A stretch of DNA of 64,000 nt from Pseudoxanthomonas sp. 3HH-4 (GTDB lineage Bacteria > Pseudomonadota > Gammaproteobacteria > Xanthomonadales > Xanthomonadaceae), in the NCBI RefSeq assembly GCF_006716465.1, contig NZ_VFPB01000001.1, positions 840,983 to 904,982 on the forward strand. The letters are read 5' to 3'. The translations under genes and the position numbers were made by a program. The notes under the pieces were generated by a model, which saw only the letters and a program-made list of their open reading frames with translations, did no database searches and was not told where the DNA came from. Positions within the stretch are counted from its first letter, which is position 1; each line of letters begins with the position of its first letter. Below, piece by piece: positions 16,354-24,852 of this stretch.

Positions 16354-17343
16354 ATGAAGCTGGGTTCCCTTAAAGAAGGTGGTCGCGACGGTACGCTCAT
16401 CGTGGTGTCGCGTGATCTGGCCCGCGGCGTGCGCGCCACCGGCATCGCGCCGACGTTGCAGCGCGCGCTGGAGGATTGGAGCAATACCGCGCCGCGTCTC
16501 AACGCGCTGTACGAATCGTTGAATTCCGGCGACGCCGATGGCGCGTTCGACATCGACATGCTGGCGCTGGCCGCGCCGCTACCGCGGGCCTACGAGTTCG
16601 TCGATGGCAGCGCCTACCTGCCGCACGTCGAACGCGTCCGCCGCGCCCGCAATGCGGAAGTGCCAGCGAGCTTCTACACGGATCCTCTGATGTACCAGGC
16701 CACCAGCGCCGCCTTCCATGGCCCGCGTGATCCGGTGAAAGTGGTCAGCGAAGACTATGGCATCGATCTGGAAGCGGAGATCGTGGTCATCACCGACGAC
16801 GTACCGATGGCGGTCACGCCCGCACAGGCAGCCGGCCACATCCAGCTGATCGGTCTGGTGAATGATGTGTCCTTGCGCAACCTGATCCCGGGCGAACTGG
16901 CGAAAGGTTTCGGCTTCCTGCAATCCAAACCGCGCTCGGCACTGTCACCGGTATTCGTGACCCCGGACGAGTTGGACGATGCCTGGCGCGACAACAAGGT
17001 GCACCTGCCGCTGGTGACGCACATCAATGGCAACTGGTTCGGTGCACCCGAGGCCGGTGTGGACATGCAGTTCGATTTCGCCCAATTGGTCGCGCATGCG
17101 GCCAAGACCCGGCCGCTGTCGGCGGGCACGATTGTGGGTTCCGGCACCATTGCCAACGAGGACACGTCCAAGGGCGCCTCGTGTTTTGCTGAGCAGCGCA
17201 CAGTGGAAACCCTGCGTGACGGCAAGCCTTCGACGCCGTTCATGAAGTTCGGCGATGTCGTCCACATCGAAATGAAGGATCGTGACGGCCATTCCATTTT
17301 TGGTGTGATCGAGCAAAGGATGGAGCCACAGCCCTTGCCTTGA
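16354..17343 (+). CDS. Fumarylacetoacetate hydrolase family protein
   Basis: The 329-residue protein belongs to the FAH superfamily. The metal-binding acidic cluster is visible as DYGIDLEAEIVVITDDV (about 130-147), and GSGTIANEDTSKGASC carries the conserved GSGT motif (about 262). FMKFGDVVHIEM near the end is typical. The next gene on the same strand encodes maleylacetoacetate isomerase, so the pair very likely performs the last two steps of tyrosine/homogentisate breakdown (maleylacetoacetate to fumarylacetoacetate to fumarate and acetoacetate). The start at ATG 16354 has a GGAG 7-10 bases upstream. Bacterial FAH forms of this shorter type exist alongside the longer 420-residue enzyme. Confidence 0.85.
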   Translation: MKLGSLKEGGRDGTLIVVSRDLARGVRATGIAPTLQRALEDWSNTAPRLNALYESLNSGDADGAFDIDMLALAAPLPRAYEFVDGSAYLPHVERVRRARNAEVPASFYTDPLMYQATSAAFHGPRDPVKVVSEDYGIDLEAEIVVITDDVPMAVTPAQAAGHIQLIGLVNDVSLRNLIPGELAKGFGFLQSKPRSALSPVFVTPDELDDAWRDNKVHLPLVTHINGNWFGAPEAGVDMQFDFAQLVAHAAKTRPLSAGTIVGSGTIANEDTSKGASCFAEQRTVETLRDGKPSTPFMKFGDVVHIEMKDRDGHSIFGVIEQRMEPQPLP

Positions 17344-17441
17344 TGGCGCGCGCGGGGCCAGTGTGAACAAAGGAAGGCTCGAGGCGGACATGGAAGCGTA
17401 TTCCAGGCAATCGAAGGGGCAAACCGCGGGAGGCGGCTTGC

Positions 17442-18101
17442 ATGGCTGAGCAACTGCGGCTGTATTCCTATTGGCGCTCCAGCGCCGCCTATCGCGTGCG
17501 CATCGGCCTGAACCTGAAAGGGCTGCCATACGAAACGGTGCCCGTGCATCTGGTCCGTGAAGGCGGGCAGCAGCACCATCCCGACTACGTCGCGAAGAAT
17601 CCCCAGCACATGGTGCCTACGCTGCAGCATGGCGAGCGTGTGATCCGACAGTCGCTGGCGATCCTTGAATACCTGGACGAAGCCTGGCCTTCCCCCAGGT
17701 TGCTGCCGATGACGGCGCGCGATCGTGCACGCGTGCGCGCGCTGGCGCAGATGGTCGCCTGCGACATCCATCCGCTCAACAACCTGCGCGTACTGCAGTA
17801 TTTCGACGGCACCTGGAACGTGCCGCAGTCCGAGCGCGACGAGTGGGTCAAACACTGGATCGTCGAAGGATTCGCGGCGGTCGAGTCGCTGCTCGCCGAA
17901 GACGCCGCAACCGGCGCGTTCTGCCACGGGCAGACGCCGGGTCTGGCGGATTGCTGCCTGGTGCCGCAGGTGTTCAATGCGCGTCGCTTTGGCGTGGACT
18001 TGGCGGCATTCCCGGCTATCGTCCGCATCGAGCAGGCCTGTCTGGCGCTGCCGGCCTTCGATCAGGCGCGCCCGGAAAACCAGCCTGACGCAAATGCCTG
18101 A
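17442..18101 (+). CDS. maiA: Maleylacetoacetate isomerase (zeta-class GST)
   Basis: The 219-residue glutathione S-transferase fold begins LRLYSYWRSSAAYRVRIGLNLKG, where SYWRSSAAYRVR is the zeta-class signature with the catalytic SS. QHMVPTL and QSLAILEYLDE give the glutathione site, and the helical C-terminal domain contains CDIHPLNNLRVLQY. It isomerises maleylacetoacetate to fumarylacetoacetate using glutathione. It lies 98 bases after the FAH gene and probably shares its transcript. An intrinsic terminator follows immediately. Confidence 0.92.
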   Translation: MAEQLRLYSYWRSSAAYRVRIGLNLKGLPYETVPVHLVREGGQQHHPDYVAKNPQHMVPTLQHGERVIRQSLAILEYLDEAWPSPRLLPMTARDRARVRALAQMVACDIHPLNNLRVLQYFDGTWNVPQSERDEWVKHWIVEGFAAVESLLAEDAATGAFCHGQTPGLADCCLVPQVFNARRFGVDLAAFPAIVRIEQACLALPAFDQARPENQPDANA

Positions 18102-18104
18102 ATG

Positions 18105-18131
18105 AAAAAGGGCGGAGTTCTCCGCCCTTTT
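18105..18131. terminator. Bidirectional intrinsic terminator between maiA and pilU
   Basis: AAAAAGGGCGGA-GTTC-TCCGCCCTTTT is a perfect inverted repeat with A-rich 5' and T-rich 3' flanks. It can therefore end transcription from both maiA (plus) and pilU (minus), whose ends face each other here. Confidence 0.85.
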
Positions 18132-18158
18132 CGGTGCTTCGCCGCCGCCCTGGTGCGG

Positions 18159-19298
18159 TCAGCCGAAGCCGTGCGTGATGCGCGGCGAGCTGCTGTTGCC
18201 GGTGTCGTAGTCGGCGTAAGGGTCGTGCTCGCCCTTGCTGCCTTCGGAAAGGCGGAACTTCAGTGCCAAGCCGTCGCGCGAGTCCGCTGCGCGCAGCGCT
18301 TCCTCCTGCTCGATCTGGCCCTCCTTGACCATGCGGAACAGGCATTGGTCGAAGGTCTCCATGCCTTCCTCAAGTGACTCCTCCATGGCGGCCTTGATCT
18401 CGTGTACCTGTCCGCGGCGCAGCAGGTCGCGGATCATTGGCGTGTTGATCAGCACTTCCGCCGCCGGCATGCGACGCCCATCGGTACCCTTCACCAGGCG
18501 CTGTGATACGACGGCGCGCAGGTTGAGCGCCAGGTTCATCAATACGTTCTTGTGCGCGCTTTCCGGGAAGAAGTTGAGGATACGTTCGATGGTCTGGTCG
18601 GCGTTGTTCGAGTGCAGCGTCGCCAGGCACAGGTGGCCGGTCTCGGCGAAGGCGATGGCGGCCTCCATCGTGGTGGCGTCCAGGATCTCGCCGATCAGGA
18701 TGACGTCCGGCGCCTCGCGCATCGCATTCTTCAGCGCATTGTGGAACGCGTGCGTGTCCAGGCCCACTTCGCGCTGGTTGACGATCGACTGCTTGTGCCG
18801 GTGCAGGTACTCGATCGGATCCTCGATGGTGAGGATATGGCCGGTGCTGGTGGTGTTGCGATAGTCGATCATCGAGGCGAGCGAGGTCGACTTGCCCGAA
18901 CCGGTGGAGCCGACAATCAGCACCAGCCCGCGTGGGGTCATGATGATGTCCTTCAGCACCGGAGGCAGGTTGAGCTCTTCGATGCTGGGGATCACGCTGC
19001 GGATTGCGCGGATCACCATGCCCACCTCGCCGCGCTGCTTGAAGACGTTGACGCGGAAGCGCCCGGCATCCTGTAGCGCGATGGCCATGTTGAGCTCCAG
19101 TTCGCGCTCGAACACAGGCACCTGGCCCTCGTCCATCAGCGAATAGGCAATCTTCTTCACCATGCCCGGCGGCAGCCCGGTATTGCCCAAGGGATAGAGT
19201 TTGCCCTCGATCTTGATGTACACCGGCGCCCCGGTGGTGAGAAACATGTCCGAGGCGTTCTTCTCGGTCATCAGCTTCAGGAAATAGCCGATGTCCAT
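18159..19298 (-). CDS. pilU: Type IV pilus retraction ATPase PilU
   Basis: The 379-residue PilT/PilU ATPase has Walker A GSTGSGKST at 130-138. The Asp box (LTIEDPIEYLH), Walker B-like DVILIGEILDATTM and the His box (HLCLATLHSNNADQTIERI) follow. The start MDIGYFLKLM and the long C-terminal extension after RITHGFG-type residues match PilU rather than PilT (Pseudomonas PilU is about 382 residues). PilU assists PilT in force-generating retraction for twitching motility. pilT is usually adjacent but is not downstream here. Its other side (19.4 kb) is an unrelated divergent gene, so pilU stands alone. Confidence 0.88.
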   Translation of the reverse strand: MDIGYFLKLMTEKNASDMFLTTGAPVYIKIEGKLYPLGNTGLPPGMVKKIAYSLMDEGQVPVFERELELNMAIALQDAGRFRVNVFKQRGEVGMVIRAIRSVIPSIEELNLPPVLKDIIMTPRGLVLIVGSTGSGKSTSLASMIDYRNTTSTGHILTIEDPIEYLHRHKQSIVNQREVGLDTHAFHNALKNAMREAPDVILIGEILDATTMEAAIAFAETGHLCLATLHSNNADQTIERILNFFPESAHKNVLMNLALNLRAVVSQRLVKGTDGRRMPAAEVLINTPMIRDLLRRGQVHEIKAAMEESLEEGMETFDQCLFRMVKEGQIEQEEALRAADSRDGLALKFRLSEGSKGEHDPYADYDTGNSSSPRITHGFG

Positions 19299-19392
19299 GT
19301 GCAAAGCTCCCAAGATGCGCGGCGCGACGTTGCAACGGCGCCAAAGGCTTCCGACAATGGCCGCGCGCACCCCTCAACGTCACGGCACCCCA

Positions 19393-19788
19393 ATGACAGT
19401 TAGCTTCTCATACTTCCGCCGGCCCCTGCATGTGATGGCGGCCGCAGTAGCAACACTGGCCTTGGCCGGCGAACCTGCGCACGCCCAAAGCGCATTGCCC
19501 CCGGAACTGGAAGCCGCCGTGCAGGCGGTGCAGCGCGCGGACCAGGCCGATGCGGACCAGTACGCCCCGCAGCCGCTGGAGGCAGCGAGGCAGGCTTTGG
19601 CGCAAGCGCAGGCCGCACACGCTGCACGGGACAAGAAGGACGCGCTGGATCTTGCCCTGCGGGCCACGGTGGACGCGGATCTCGCGCGCGCCCGCAGCCT
19701 GGAGGCGGTGGCGACGGCCGAAGTGGCGCAGCGGAAGGCGGAGATTGCCGACCTGCAACGCCAGATCGGCGGGGAGGGCAAGCGATGA
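19393..19788 (+). CDS. Secreted DUF4398-like helical protein
   Basis: The 131-residue protein has a signal peptide (AVATLALAGEPAHAQS, cleavage about residue 32) and an alanine-rich helical remainder (QYAPQPLEAARQALAQAQAA, DADLARARSLEAVATAEVAQ). The Y-A-P-x-x-L-x-x-A-R pattern is characteristic of DUF4398 proteins, predicted periplasmic alpha-hairpins. Its stop overlaps the ATG of the OmpA-domain gene (ATGA at 19785-19788), which has a similar helical N-terminal part, so the two products probably act together at the cell envelope. I use ATG 19393. Upstream codons are antisense to the pilU leader. Confidence 0.7.
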   Translation: MTVSFSYFRRPLHVMAAAVATLALAGEPAHAQSALPPELEAAVQAVQRADQADADQYAPQPLEAARQALAQAQAAHAARDKKDALDLALRATVDADLARARSLEAVATAEVAQRKAEIADLQRQIGGEGKR

Positions 19789-20684
19789 GGGCGTCCAGCA
19801 AGAAGGTGATCCGGACCGGCGCGCTGGGGCTGATGCTGTCGCTAGGCTCCTTCACTGTGTCAGCGGCCGACAATCCGGTGGTCCTGCAGCTCAACCAGCG
19901 GTTGTCGGCCCTGCATGCCGATCCGGCGCTGGGGGAACTGGCGGCCTACGAAAAGTTGCGGGCGCAACAAGCCATCACGGCCTTCGACAAGGCGCGTCGC
20001 AGCCAGCGCGAGACCGCCCAGTACGTGGCGGAACGTCGGGTGGAGATCGCGGAGATCGCCGCACGTACGCAGGCCGCCCGCCGCGAAGTTGACAGGCTGG
20101 ACCGCACCCGCAGCGAATTGCTGGTGGAGGCGAGCCGTCGCGAAGCCGAGCGCGCGCGCCGCGAGGTGGAACGTCTGCGTGTGCAGGCGCAGATCCAGGC
20201 CGAGGAAGCCGAACGTCTCCGCATGGCCGCCGAAGCCGAGGCCTTGGCGCGCCAGGAAGCGGAAACCACGCTGGATACCGTCGCGGGCCAGCAGGCTAAC
20301 CGGTTGAGTGCGGCCCGTCAGCGCGAGCTGAAGTTGGCGCGCGAGGAGGCGGAACTGATTTCGGGCGCCAAGCTGCCGGCTTCGAAGTTTGAGACTCGTG
20401 GTGAGGTTTTCACCTTGGGCGCGGACGTTTTCACCGCCAGTTCGGCGAAGCTGTCCGCCGGAGGCGCGTCCAGTGCCAGCGCACTCGCTGCCTACCTGCA
20501 AGCCAACCCCAAGGCCCGTGCCCGTATCGACGGTTTCGGGGACAAGCAGACCCCGGGACAGCGCCGCGCCGATGCGCTGCGCGATGCCTTGATGGCGGCA
20601 GGTGTACCCAAGTCGCGCCTGCAGAGCGCGGGCAAGGGCACCGGCAGCAAGGCGCGCGCGCTGGAGGTCGTCATCACGCATTGA
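19785..20684 (+). CDS. OmpA-family domain protein with long coiled coil
   Basis: The 299-residue protein has a signal peptide (GALGLMLSLGSFTVSAA) and a DUF4398-like helical region (YEKLRAQQAITAFDKARRSQ). A highly charged coiled coil follows over about 85-190 (SRREAERARREVERLRVQAQ). The C-terminal domain (190-299) is OmpA/MotB-like: FTLGADVFTASSAKLS, YLQANPKARARIDGFGDK, RRADALRDALMAAGVPKSRL. OmpA domains bind peptidoglycan diaminopimelate. The Asp/Arg pair is only partly kept here (GFGDKQTPGQRRADALR), so binding is plausible but not certain. It is the second gene of a two-gene unit. A hairpin terminator follows at 20688. Confidence 0.78.
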   Translation: MRASSKKVIRTGALGLMLSLGSFTVSAADNPVVLQLNQRLSALHADPALGELAAYEKLRAQQAITAFDKARRSQRETAQYVAERRVEIAEIAARTQAARREVDRLDRTRSELLVEASRREAERARREVERLRVQAQIQAEEAERLRMAAEAEALARQEAETTLDTVAGQQANRLSAARQRELKLAREEAELISGAKLPASKFETRGEVFTLGADVFTASSAKLSAGGASSASALAAYLQANPKARARIDGFGDKQTPGQRRADALRDALMAAGVPKSRLQSAGKGTGSKARALEVVITH

Positions 20685-20687
20685 TAT

Positions 20688-20708
20688 CCCCATGTAAATC
20701 ATGGGGTT
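20688..20708 (+). terminator. Terminator after the OmpA-domain gene
   Basis: CCCCATG-TAAAT-CATGGGG is a perfect 7-bp stem starting 3 bases past the stop codon, followed by TTGT. The T-tract is short, so strength is uncertain. Confidence 0.55.
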
Positions 20709-21040
20709 GTACGAGTTCGCAAGGCGGCTGCGAGGCCGGCCTGAATGCTTCGCTTACAGGTGAAATTCTTTCGAATCAGTCACTTGCGGCGGGTCTTGTC
20801 GGGCCCGGCAGTGAGGAGTAGGGTCGTATACCCAAGCGATCCTTGTCGCTTGGCTCACCGGAGAATCGACCCGATGACGCCCGTACCGATCCCGCAGGAG
20901 ACCGCCGCCGGCAGCCAGACCGCAGCGGGCATTCCGGTGGGACGTGCCCGCGCTACCGGCCAGATGCTCCGCTCCCAAGCCAACGCCCCGTGCCTGCAGA
21001 GGCCGGGGCGTTCGTATTTCCGCTGAAGGAGGTAACGATC
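20709..21040 (+). other. Structured intergenic region: possible leader or small RNA
   Basis: About 330 bases contain no recognised gene. There is a perfect 8-bp hairpin CCAAGCGA/TCGCTTGG at 20832-20853. An inverted repeat AACGCCCC/GGGGCGTT (20982-20989 with 21005-21012) is followed by a TTCGTATTTC stretch and resembles a terminator or attenuator just before the ydcH ribosome binding site. An ORF of 50 codons (20874-21026, MTPVPIPQETAAG...) has a GGAG upstream, but its composition looks non-protein-like and it overlaps the second repeat. Confidence 0.4.
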
Positions 21041-21259
21041 ATGTTCGAAGGTCAACCGCAGGCCGAAATCGATGCACTCATCAAGGCCGATCCGGAGTTC
21101 AAGCAGCTTTACCAGCGCCATCGCGAGCTGGACAAGAAGGTGACCGACGCCGAACTGGGTGTGCTGCCCATCGACGACAACCGCCTCGGACAGATGAAGC
21201 GCGAGAAGCTGCACGCCAAGGAGCGATTGCTCCGGATCTACGACGCCAAGCCGCACTGA
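21041..21259 (+). CDS. YdcH/DUF465 family small protein
   Basis: The 72-residue protein is entirely helical and highly charged: IDALIKADPEFKQLYQRHREL, then DKKVTDAELG and LGQMKREKLHAKERLLRIYD. This heptad pattern and the E-F-x-x-L-x-x-x-H-x-x-L-D motif define the DUF465 (YdcH) family of unknown function. An AAGGAGGT ribosome binding site sits at ideal spacing before ATG 21041. It is followed by a large GC-rich hairpin. Confidence 0.85.
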   Translation: MFEGQPQAEIDALIKADPEFKQLYQRHRELDKKVTDAELGVLPIDDNRLGQMKREKLHAKERLLRIYDAKPH

Positions 21260-21283
21260 CGCCTGCCCCGCCACTTTCTTGTC

Positions 21284-21323
21284 GCGGGCGGCGACGGCCT
21301 CCTCGTCGGCCGTCGCCGTCCGC
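21284..21323 (+). terminator. Large GC-rich hairpin after ydcH-like gene
   Basis: GCGGGCGGCGACGGCC pairs with GGCCGTCGCCGTCCGC across a short loop, giving a very stable stem of about 15 bp. No T-run follows, so it may end transcription with help from Rho or act as an mRNA stabiliser. A TGCGATAAT (extended -10-like, 21334-21342) for the next gene lies just beyond it. Confidence 0.45.
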
Positions 21324-21374
21324 GCCACCCAAATGCGATAATCCCGGCCTGTACCGCACCGGATGCACGGCCGC

Positions 21375-22745
21375 ATGGCGATCCACTCTTCCGTACTCGA
21401 ACTGATCGGCGACACGCCGATCGTCCAGGCCAGGCGCCTCGACACCGGGCTCTGCACCCTCTACCTGAAGCTCGAAAGCGCCAACCCCGGCGGCTCCATC
21501 AAGGACCGCATCGGCATGTCGATGATCGAGGCCGCAGAGAAGCGCGGCGACCTGAAGCCCGGTGCAACCCTGGTGGAAGGCACGGCCGGCAATACCGGCA
21601 TCGGCCTGGCCCTGGTGGCCCAGCAGAAGGGCTACAAACTGATGCTGGTGGTCCCGGACAAGATGAGCCGGGAGAAGATCTTCAACCTGAAGGCCATGGG
21701 CGCGGAGGTCATCCTGACCCGCTCCGATGTGGCCAAGGGGCACCCGGAGTACTACCAGGACTTGGCCGAGCGGATCGCGCGCGAAACGCCGGGCGCCTAT
21801 TTCGTTAACCAGTTCGGCAATCCGGACAATCCGGCGGCGCACGAATTCGGCACCGGGCCCGAGATCCTCCGTCAGATGGACGGCCAACTGGACGCCATCG
21901 TGTTCGGCTGCGGCAGCTCCGGCACCATGACCGGCCTGTCGCGCTGCTTCGCCGAGCATTCGCCGCAGACGGAGATGGTGCTGGCCGACCCCGTCGGTTC
22001 CATCCTCACCCAGTACATCAACGAAGGCACGCTGAGCACCAAGTCCGGCAGCTGGCTGGTGGAGGGCATCGGCGAGGACTTCCTGCCGCAGATCTCGGAC
22101 TTCAGCCGGGTCAAGAAGGCCTATGCGATCAGCGACCGCGAGAGCTTCCTGACCGCACGCGAGCTGCTGGCGAAGGAGGGCATCCTCGGTGGTTCGTCCA
22201 CCGGAACCCTGTTGGCCGCGGCGCTGAAGTACTGCCGGGAGCAGACCACGCCGAAGAAGGTGCTGGTATTCGTCTGCGATACCGGCAACAAGTACCTGTC
22301 CAAGATGTACAACGACTACTGGATGCTGGACAACGGGTTCATCGACCGGCCCCAGTACGGCGACCTGCGCGACCTGATCCTGCGTCCGTACAGCCAGCGC
22401 GACACCGTCGTGGTCAGTCCGACCGACCTGCTGACCACGGCCTACCAGCGCATGAAGCTGTACGACGTCTCGCAGTTGCCGGTGATGGAAGGCGACCGGC
22501 TGGTCGGCATCGTCGATGAAAGCGACGTGCTGCTGCACGTCTACGGCGACGAGGCCCGCTTCCGCGACCCGGTCGCCACGGCCATGGTCAGCAAGCTGGA
22601 CCGGCTGGACGTGCGCTCCCCGATCGAGGCCCTGCTGCCGGTCTTCGACCGGGGCCAGGTGGCCATCATTACCGACGGCGACGCCTTCCTGGGCCTGATC
22701 ACCCGCATCGACCTGCTGAATTATCTGCGACGCCGCGCACAGTAG
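21375..22745 (+). CDS. Cystathionine beta-synthase with C-terminal CBS domains
   Basis: The 456-residue enzyme has a fold-type II PLP domain (1-320) with Lys43 in NPGGSIKDRIG as Schiff-base lysine, EGTAGNTGIGLA for substrate binding and GCGSSGTMTG for the phosphate. Two CBS motifs (about 335-455, RDTVVVSPTDLLTTAYQRM and IDLLNYLRRR) form a regulatory Bateman module. It condenses serine and homocysteine to cystathionine. The adjacent cystathionine gamma-synthase/lyase gene completes transsulfuration. I start at ATG 21375, and MHGR at 21363 is less likely. Cysteine synthase activity cannot be ruled out, but the CBS domains favour cystathionine beta-synthase. Confidence 0.88.
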   Translation: MAIHSSVLELIGDTPIVQARRLDTGLCTLYLKLESANPGGSIKDRIGMSMIEAAEKRGDLKPGATLVEGTAGNTGIGLALVAQQKGYKLMLVVPDKMSREKIFNLKAMGAEVILTRSDVAKGHPEYYQDLAERIARETPGAYFVNQFGNPDNPAAHEFGTGPEILRQMDGQLDAIVFGCGSSGTMTGLSRCFAEHSPQTEMVLADPVGSILTQYINEGTLSTKSGSWLVEGIGEDFLPQISDFSRVKKAYAISDRESFLTARELLAKEGILGGSSTGTLLAAALKYCREQTTPKKVLVFVCDTGNKYLSKMYNDYWMLDNGFIDRPQYGDLRDLILRPYSQRDTVVVSPTDLLTTAYQRMKLYDVSQLPVMEGDRLVGIVDESDVLLHVYGDEARFRDPVATAMVSKLDRLDVRSPIEALLPVFDRGQVAIITDGDAFLGLITRIDLLNYLRRRAQ

Positions 22746-22844
22746 CCCGCATACCCCGGCCGCCCACAGGGGAGGGCCGCCGGACATGGACGATATGTTA
22801 AGACTCGGCCGGTAGAATGGCCGGCTGATTCAAGGAACCCGAAC

Positions 22845-24029
22845 ATGGCGAAACATTCATCCCCTTCCGGTGGGGACGCTGGCGATCTCGCACTGGGCAC
22901 GCTGGCCATCCATGGTGGCCAGGCGCCCGACCCCACCACCGGCGCGGTCATGCCCCCGATCTACGCCACGTCCACGTACGCCCAGAGCAGTCCGGGCGTG
23001 CACCAGGGCTTCGAGTACTCCCGCACGCACAATCCCACGCGCTTCGCCTACGAGCGCTGCGTGGCGGCGCTGGAGGGCGGCAGCCGTGGTTTCGCCTTTG
23101 CGTCCGGCATGGCGGCAACCTCGACGATCCTGGAGCTGCTGGACAGCGGCAGCCACGTCGTGGCGATGGACGATCTCTACGGCGGCAGCTACCGGCTGTT
23201 CGAGCGCGTGCGCAAACGCTCGGCGGCGCTGGACTTCAGCTTCGTGGACCTGACCGATCTGGTGGCCTTCGAGTCCGCCATCACGCCGGAAACGCGAATG
23301 GTCTGGGTGGAAACCCCGACCAATCCCATGCTGAAGATCGTCGACATCGCCGCCATCTGCGACATCGCACACAAGCGCGGCCTGCGCGTGGTCGTCGACA
23401 ACACCTTTGCCTCGCCGATCCTGCAGCGCCCGCTCGCGCTGGGTGCCGACATCGTCATGCACTCTGCTACCAAGTACCTCAACGGCCACTCCGACATGGT
23501 TGGCGGCATGGTGGTGGTGGGCGACGATGCGGAACTGGCCGAGCAGATGGCCTTCCTGCAGAACTCCATTGGTGCGGTGCAGGGGCCGTTCGACAGTTTC
23601 CTCGCCTTGCGTGGATTGAAGACCCTGCATCTGCGAATGAAGGCGCATTGCGAGAACGCACTGGCACTGGCGCAATGGCTGGAGACGCATCCGGCGATCG
23701 AGAAGGTCATCTATCCCGGGCTTGCTTCGCATCCGCAGCATGAACTCGCCACGAAGCAGATGCAGGGTTATGGCGGCATCATTTCCATCGTGCTCAAGGG
23801 TGGATTCGAGGCCGCGAAGAAATTCTGCGAGAACACGAAGTTGTTTACGCTCGCGGAGTCGCTCGGTGGCGTGGAGAGCCTGGTGAACCACCCGGCTGTG
23901 ATGACGCATGCGTCGGTGCCGGTAGAGCGGCGGGAGAAGCTGGGGATCAGCGATGGGCTGGTGCGGCTGAGCGTGGGCGTGGAGGACTGCGGCGACTTGC
24001 AGGCTTCGTTGGCCGAAGCGTTGACGTAA
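22845..24029 (+). CDS. metB: Cystathionine gamma-synthase/gamma-lyase (MetB type)
   Basis: The 394-residue fold-type I PLP enzyme of the Cys/Met metabolism family has Lys210 in SATKYLNGHSD, YSRTHNPTRFAYE at about 60, FASGMAATSTI, VETPTNPMLKIVDI and ESLGGVESLVNHPA near the end. It either makes cystathionine from an O-acylhomoserine or cleaves it to cysteine. With a beta-synthase beside it, the lyase direction (reverse transsulfuration) is plausible, although this locus is conventionally named metB in Xanthomonas. It is the conserved left flank of the LPS locus. The export operon begins 4 bases after its stop. Confidence 0.88.
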   Translation: MAKHSSPSGGDAGDLALGTLAIHGGQAPDPTTGAVMPPIYATSTYAQSSPGVHQGFEYSRTHNPTRFAYERCVAALEGGSRGFAFASGMAATSTILELLDSGSHVVAMDDLYGGSYRLFERVRKRSAALDFSFVDLTDLVAFESAITPETRMVWVETPTNPMLKIVDIAAICDIAHKRGLRVVVDNTFASPILQRPLALGADIVMHSATKYLNGHSDMVGGMVVVGDDAELAEQMAFLQNSIGAVQGPFDSFLALRGLKTLHLRMKAHCENALALAQWLETHPAIEKVIYPGLASHPQHELATKQMQGYGGIISIVLKGGFEAAKKFCENTKLFTLAESLGGVESLVNHPAVMTHASVPVERREKLGISDGLVRLSVGVEDCGDLQASLAEALT

Positions 24030-24033
24030 CGCC

Positions 24034-24849
24034 ATGAAGCCAACGTATCGTTCAACTCACAACGAATATCTGATTCCGCAGTTCTGGCAGAGCCTGACCC
24101 ATCCGGACTACTGGGCGTACTCCAGTTGGCTTGCCATCGCCACGAAGTATCGACGAACGAGCCTGGGCTTGTTGTGGGCGATGGTGCCTACCGCAGTGTT
24201 CGTGGTGGTGTTGGGTAACATCTATTCGCATTTGATGGGATATCCGATCGAACAGTACCTGCCGTACCTCGGGGTCGGCTATGTGTTGTGGCGCTTCATG
24301 ATCCACGTCATCAATGACGCGGTGACGACGTTCCATCTGCACAAGGCCTTCATCATGGAAGGCCGCATCCGGCTGACCGATTTCGTGCTGAGTTCGTTCG
24401 CGAAGGCAGGCTTCTACCTCTTCTTCGGCGGCGCCATCGTCCTTTGCGTGTTCCTGTGGTCGCCGATCTTGCACGTATCGGCATTGTGGACCTTACTGCT
24501 GACGCTTCCGTTGCTTGTGATCAACATGGCGTGGGTCGCGGTTTGCATCGCAATGCTGGGTGCGCGGTTTCCGGATATCCAGGAGGTCATCGGCACGGTG
24601 CTGATACTGGGATTGTTGCTCACCCCGATCCTGTGGCCGATCGAGAAGTTTCCGGCTGATTCCGTGCGCGGAATCGTCGTGCGATTCAATCCGGCCTTCC
24701 ACCTGATCGATGTCGTGCGCGCGCCACTGCTGGGCAGGATGCCCGAGACGGTCTCGATCGTCGCTGTAGTGGCCATGGGCATCATCGGGTGGGTACTGGC
24801 GTCGATCCTGTTCCGTCGATACGCGCGATTCGTGCCACTCTGGGTCTGA
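24034..24849 (+). CDS. wzm: ABC-2 type polysaccharide export permease (Wzm)
   Basis: The 271-residue integral membrane protein has about six transmembrane helices and a typical ABC-2 layout: YRRTSLGLLWAMVPTAVFVVV near the start, LPYLGVGYVLWRFM, a central block, and VLILGLLLTPILWPIEKFP before a conserved NPAFHLIDVVRAP. It is the membrane half of an ABC exporter for O-antigen or a similar undecaprenyl-linked polysaccharide. It lies 4 bases after metB and 3 before the ATPase gene, and is the first gene of the variable LPS cluster. Confidence 0.88.
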   Translation: MKPTYRSTHNEYLIPQFWQSLTHPDYWAYSSWLAIATKYRRTSLGLLWAMVPTAVFVVVLGNIYSHLMGYPIEQYLPYLGVGYVLWRFMIHVINDAVTTFHLHKAFIMEGRIRLTDFVLSSFAKAGFYLFFGGAIVLCVFLWSPILHVSALWTLLLTLPLLVINMAWVAVCIAMLGARFPDIQEVIGTVLILGLLLTPILWPIEKFPADSVRGIVVRFNPAFHLIDVVRAPLLGRMPETVSIVAVVAMGIIGWVLASILFRRYARFVPLWV

Positions 24850-24852
24850 CTG

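Noticed and set aside
20874-21026. 50-codon ORF upstream of the ydcH-like gene.
   Set aside because: It overlaps an inverted repeat, has no recognisable features, and its reading could be a by-product of a structured RNA. It was noted only inside the intergenic entry.
21099-22787. 562-residue open frame on the minus strand.
   Set aside because: It lies opposite cystathionine beta-synthase and shows the Ala/His/Gln-rich composition of a shadow frame in GC-rich DNA.
22857-24035. 392-residue open frame on the minus strand.
   Set aside because: It is the shadow of metB and has no recognisable motif.
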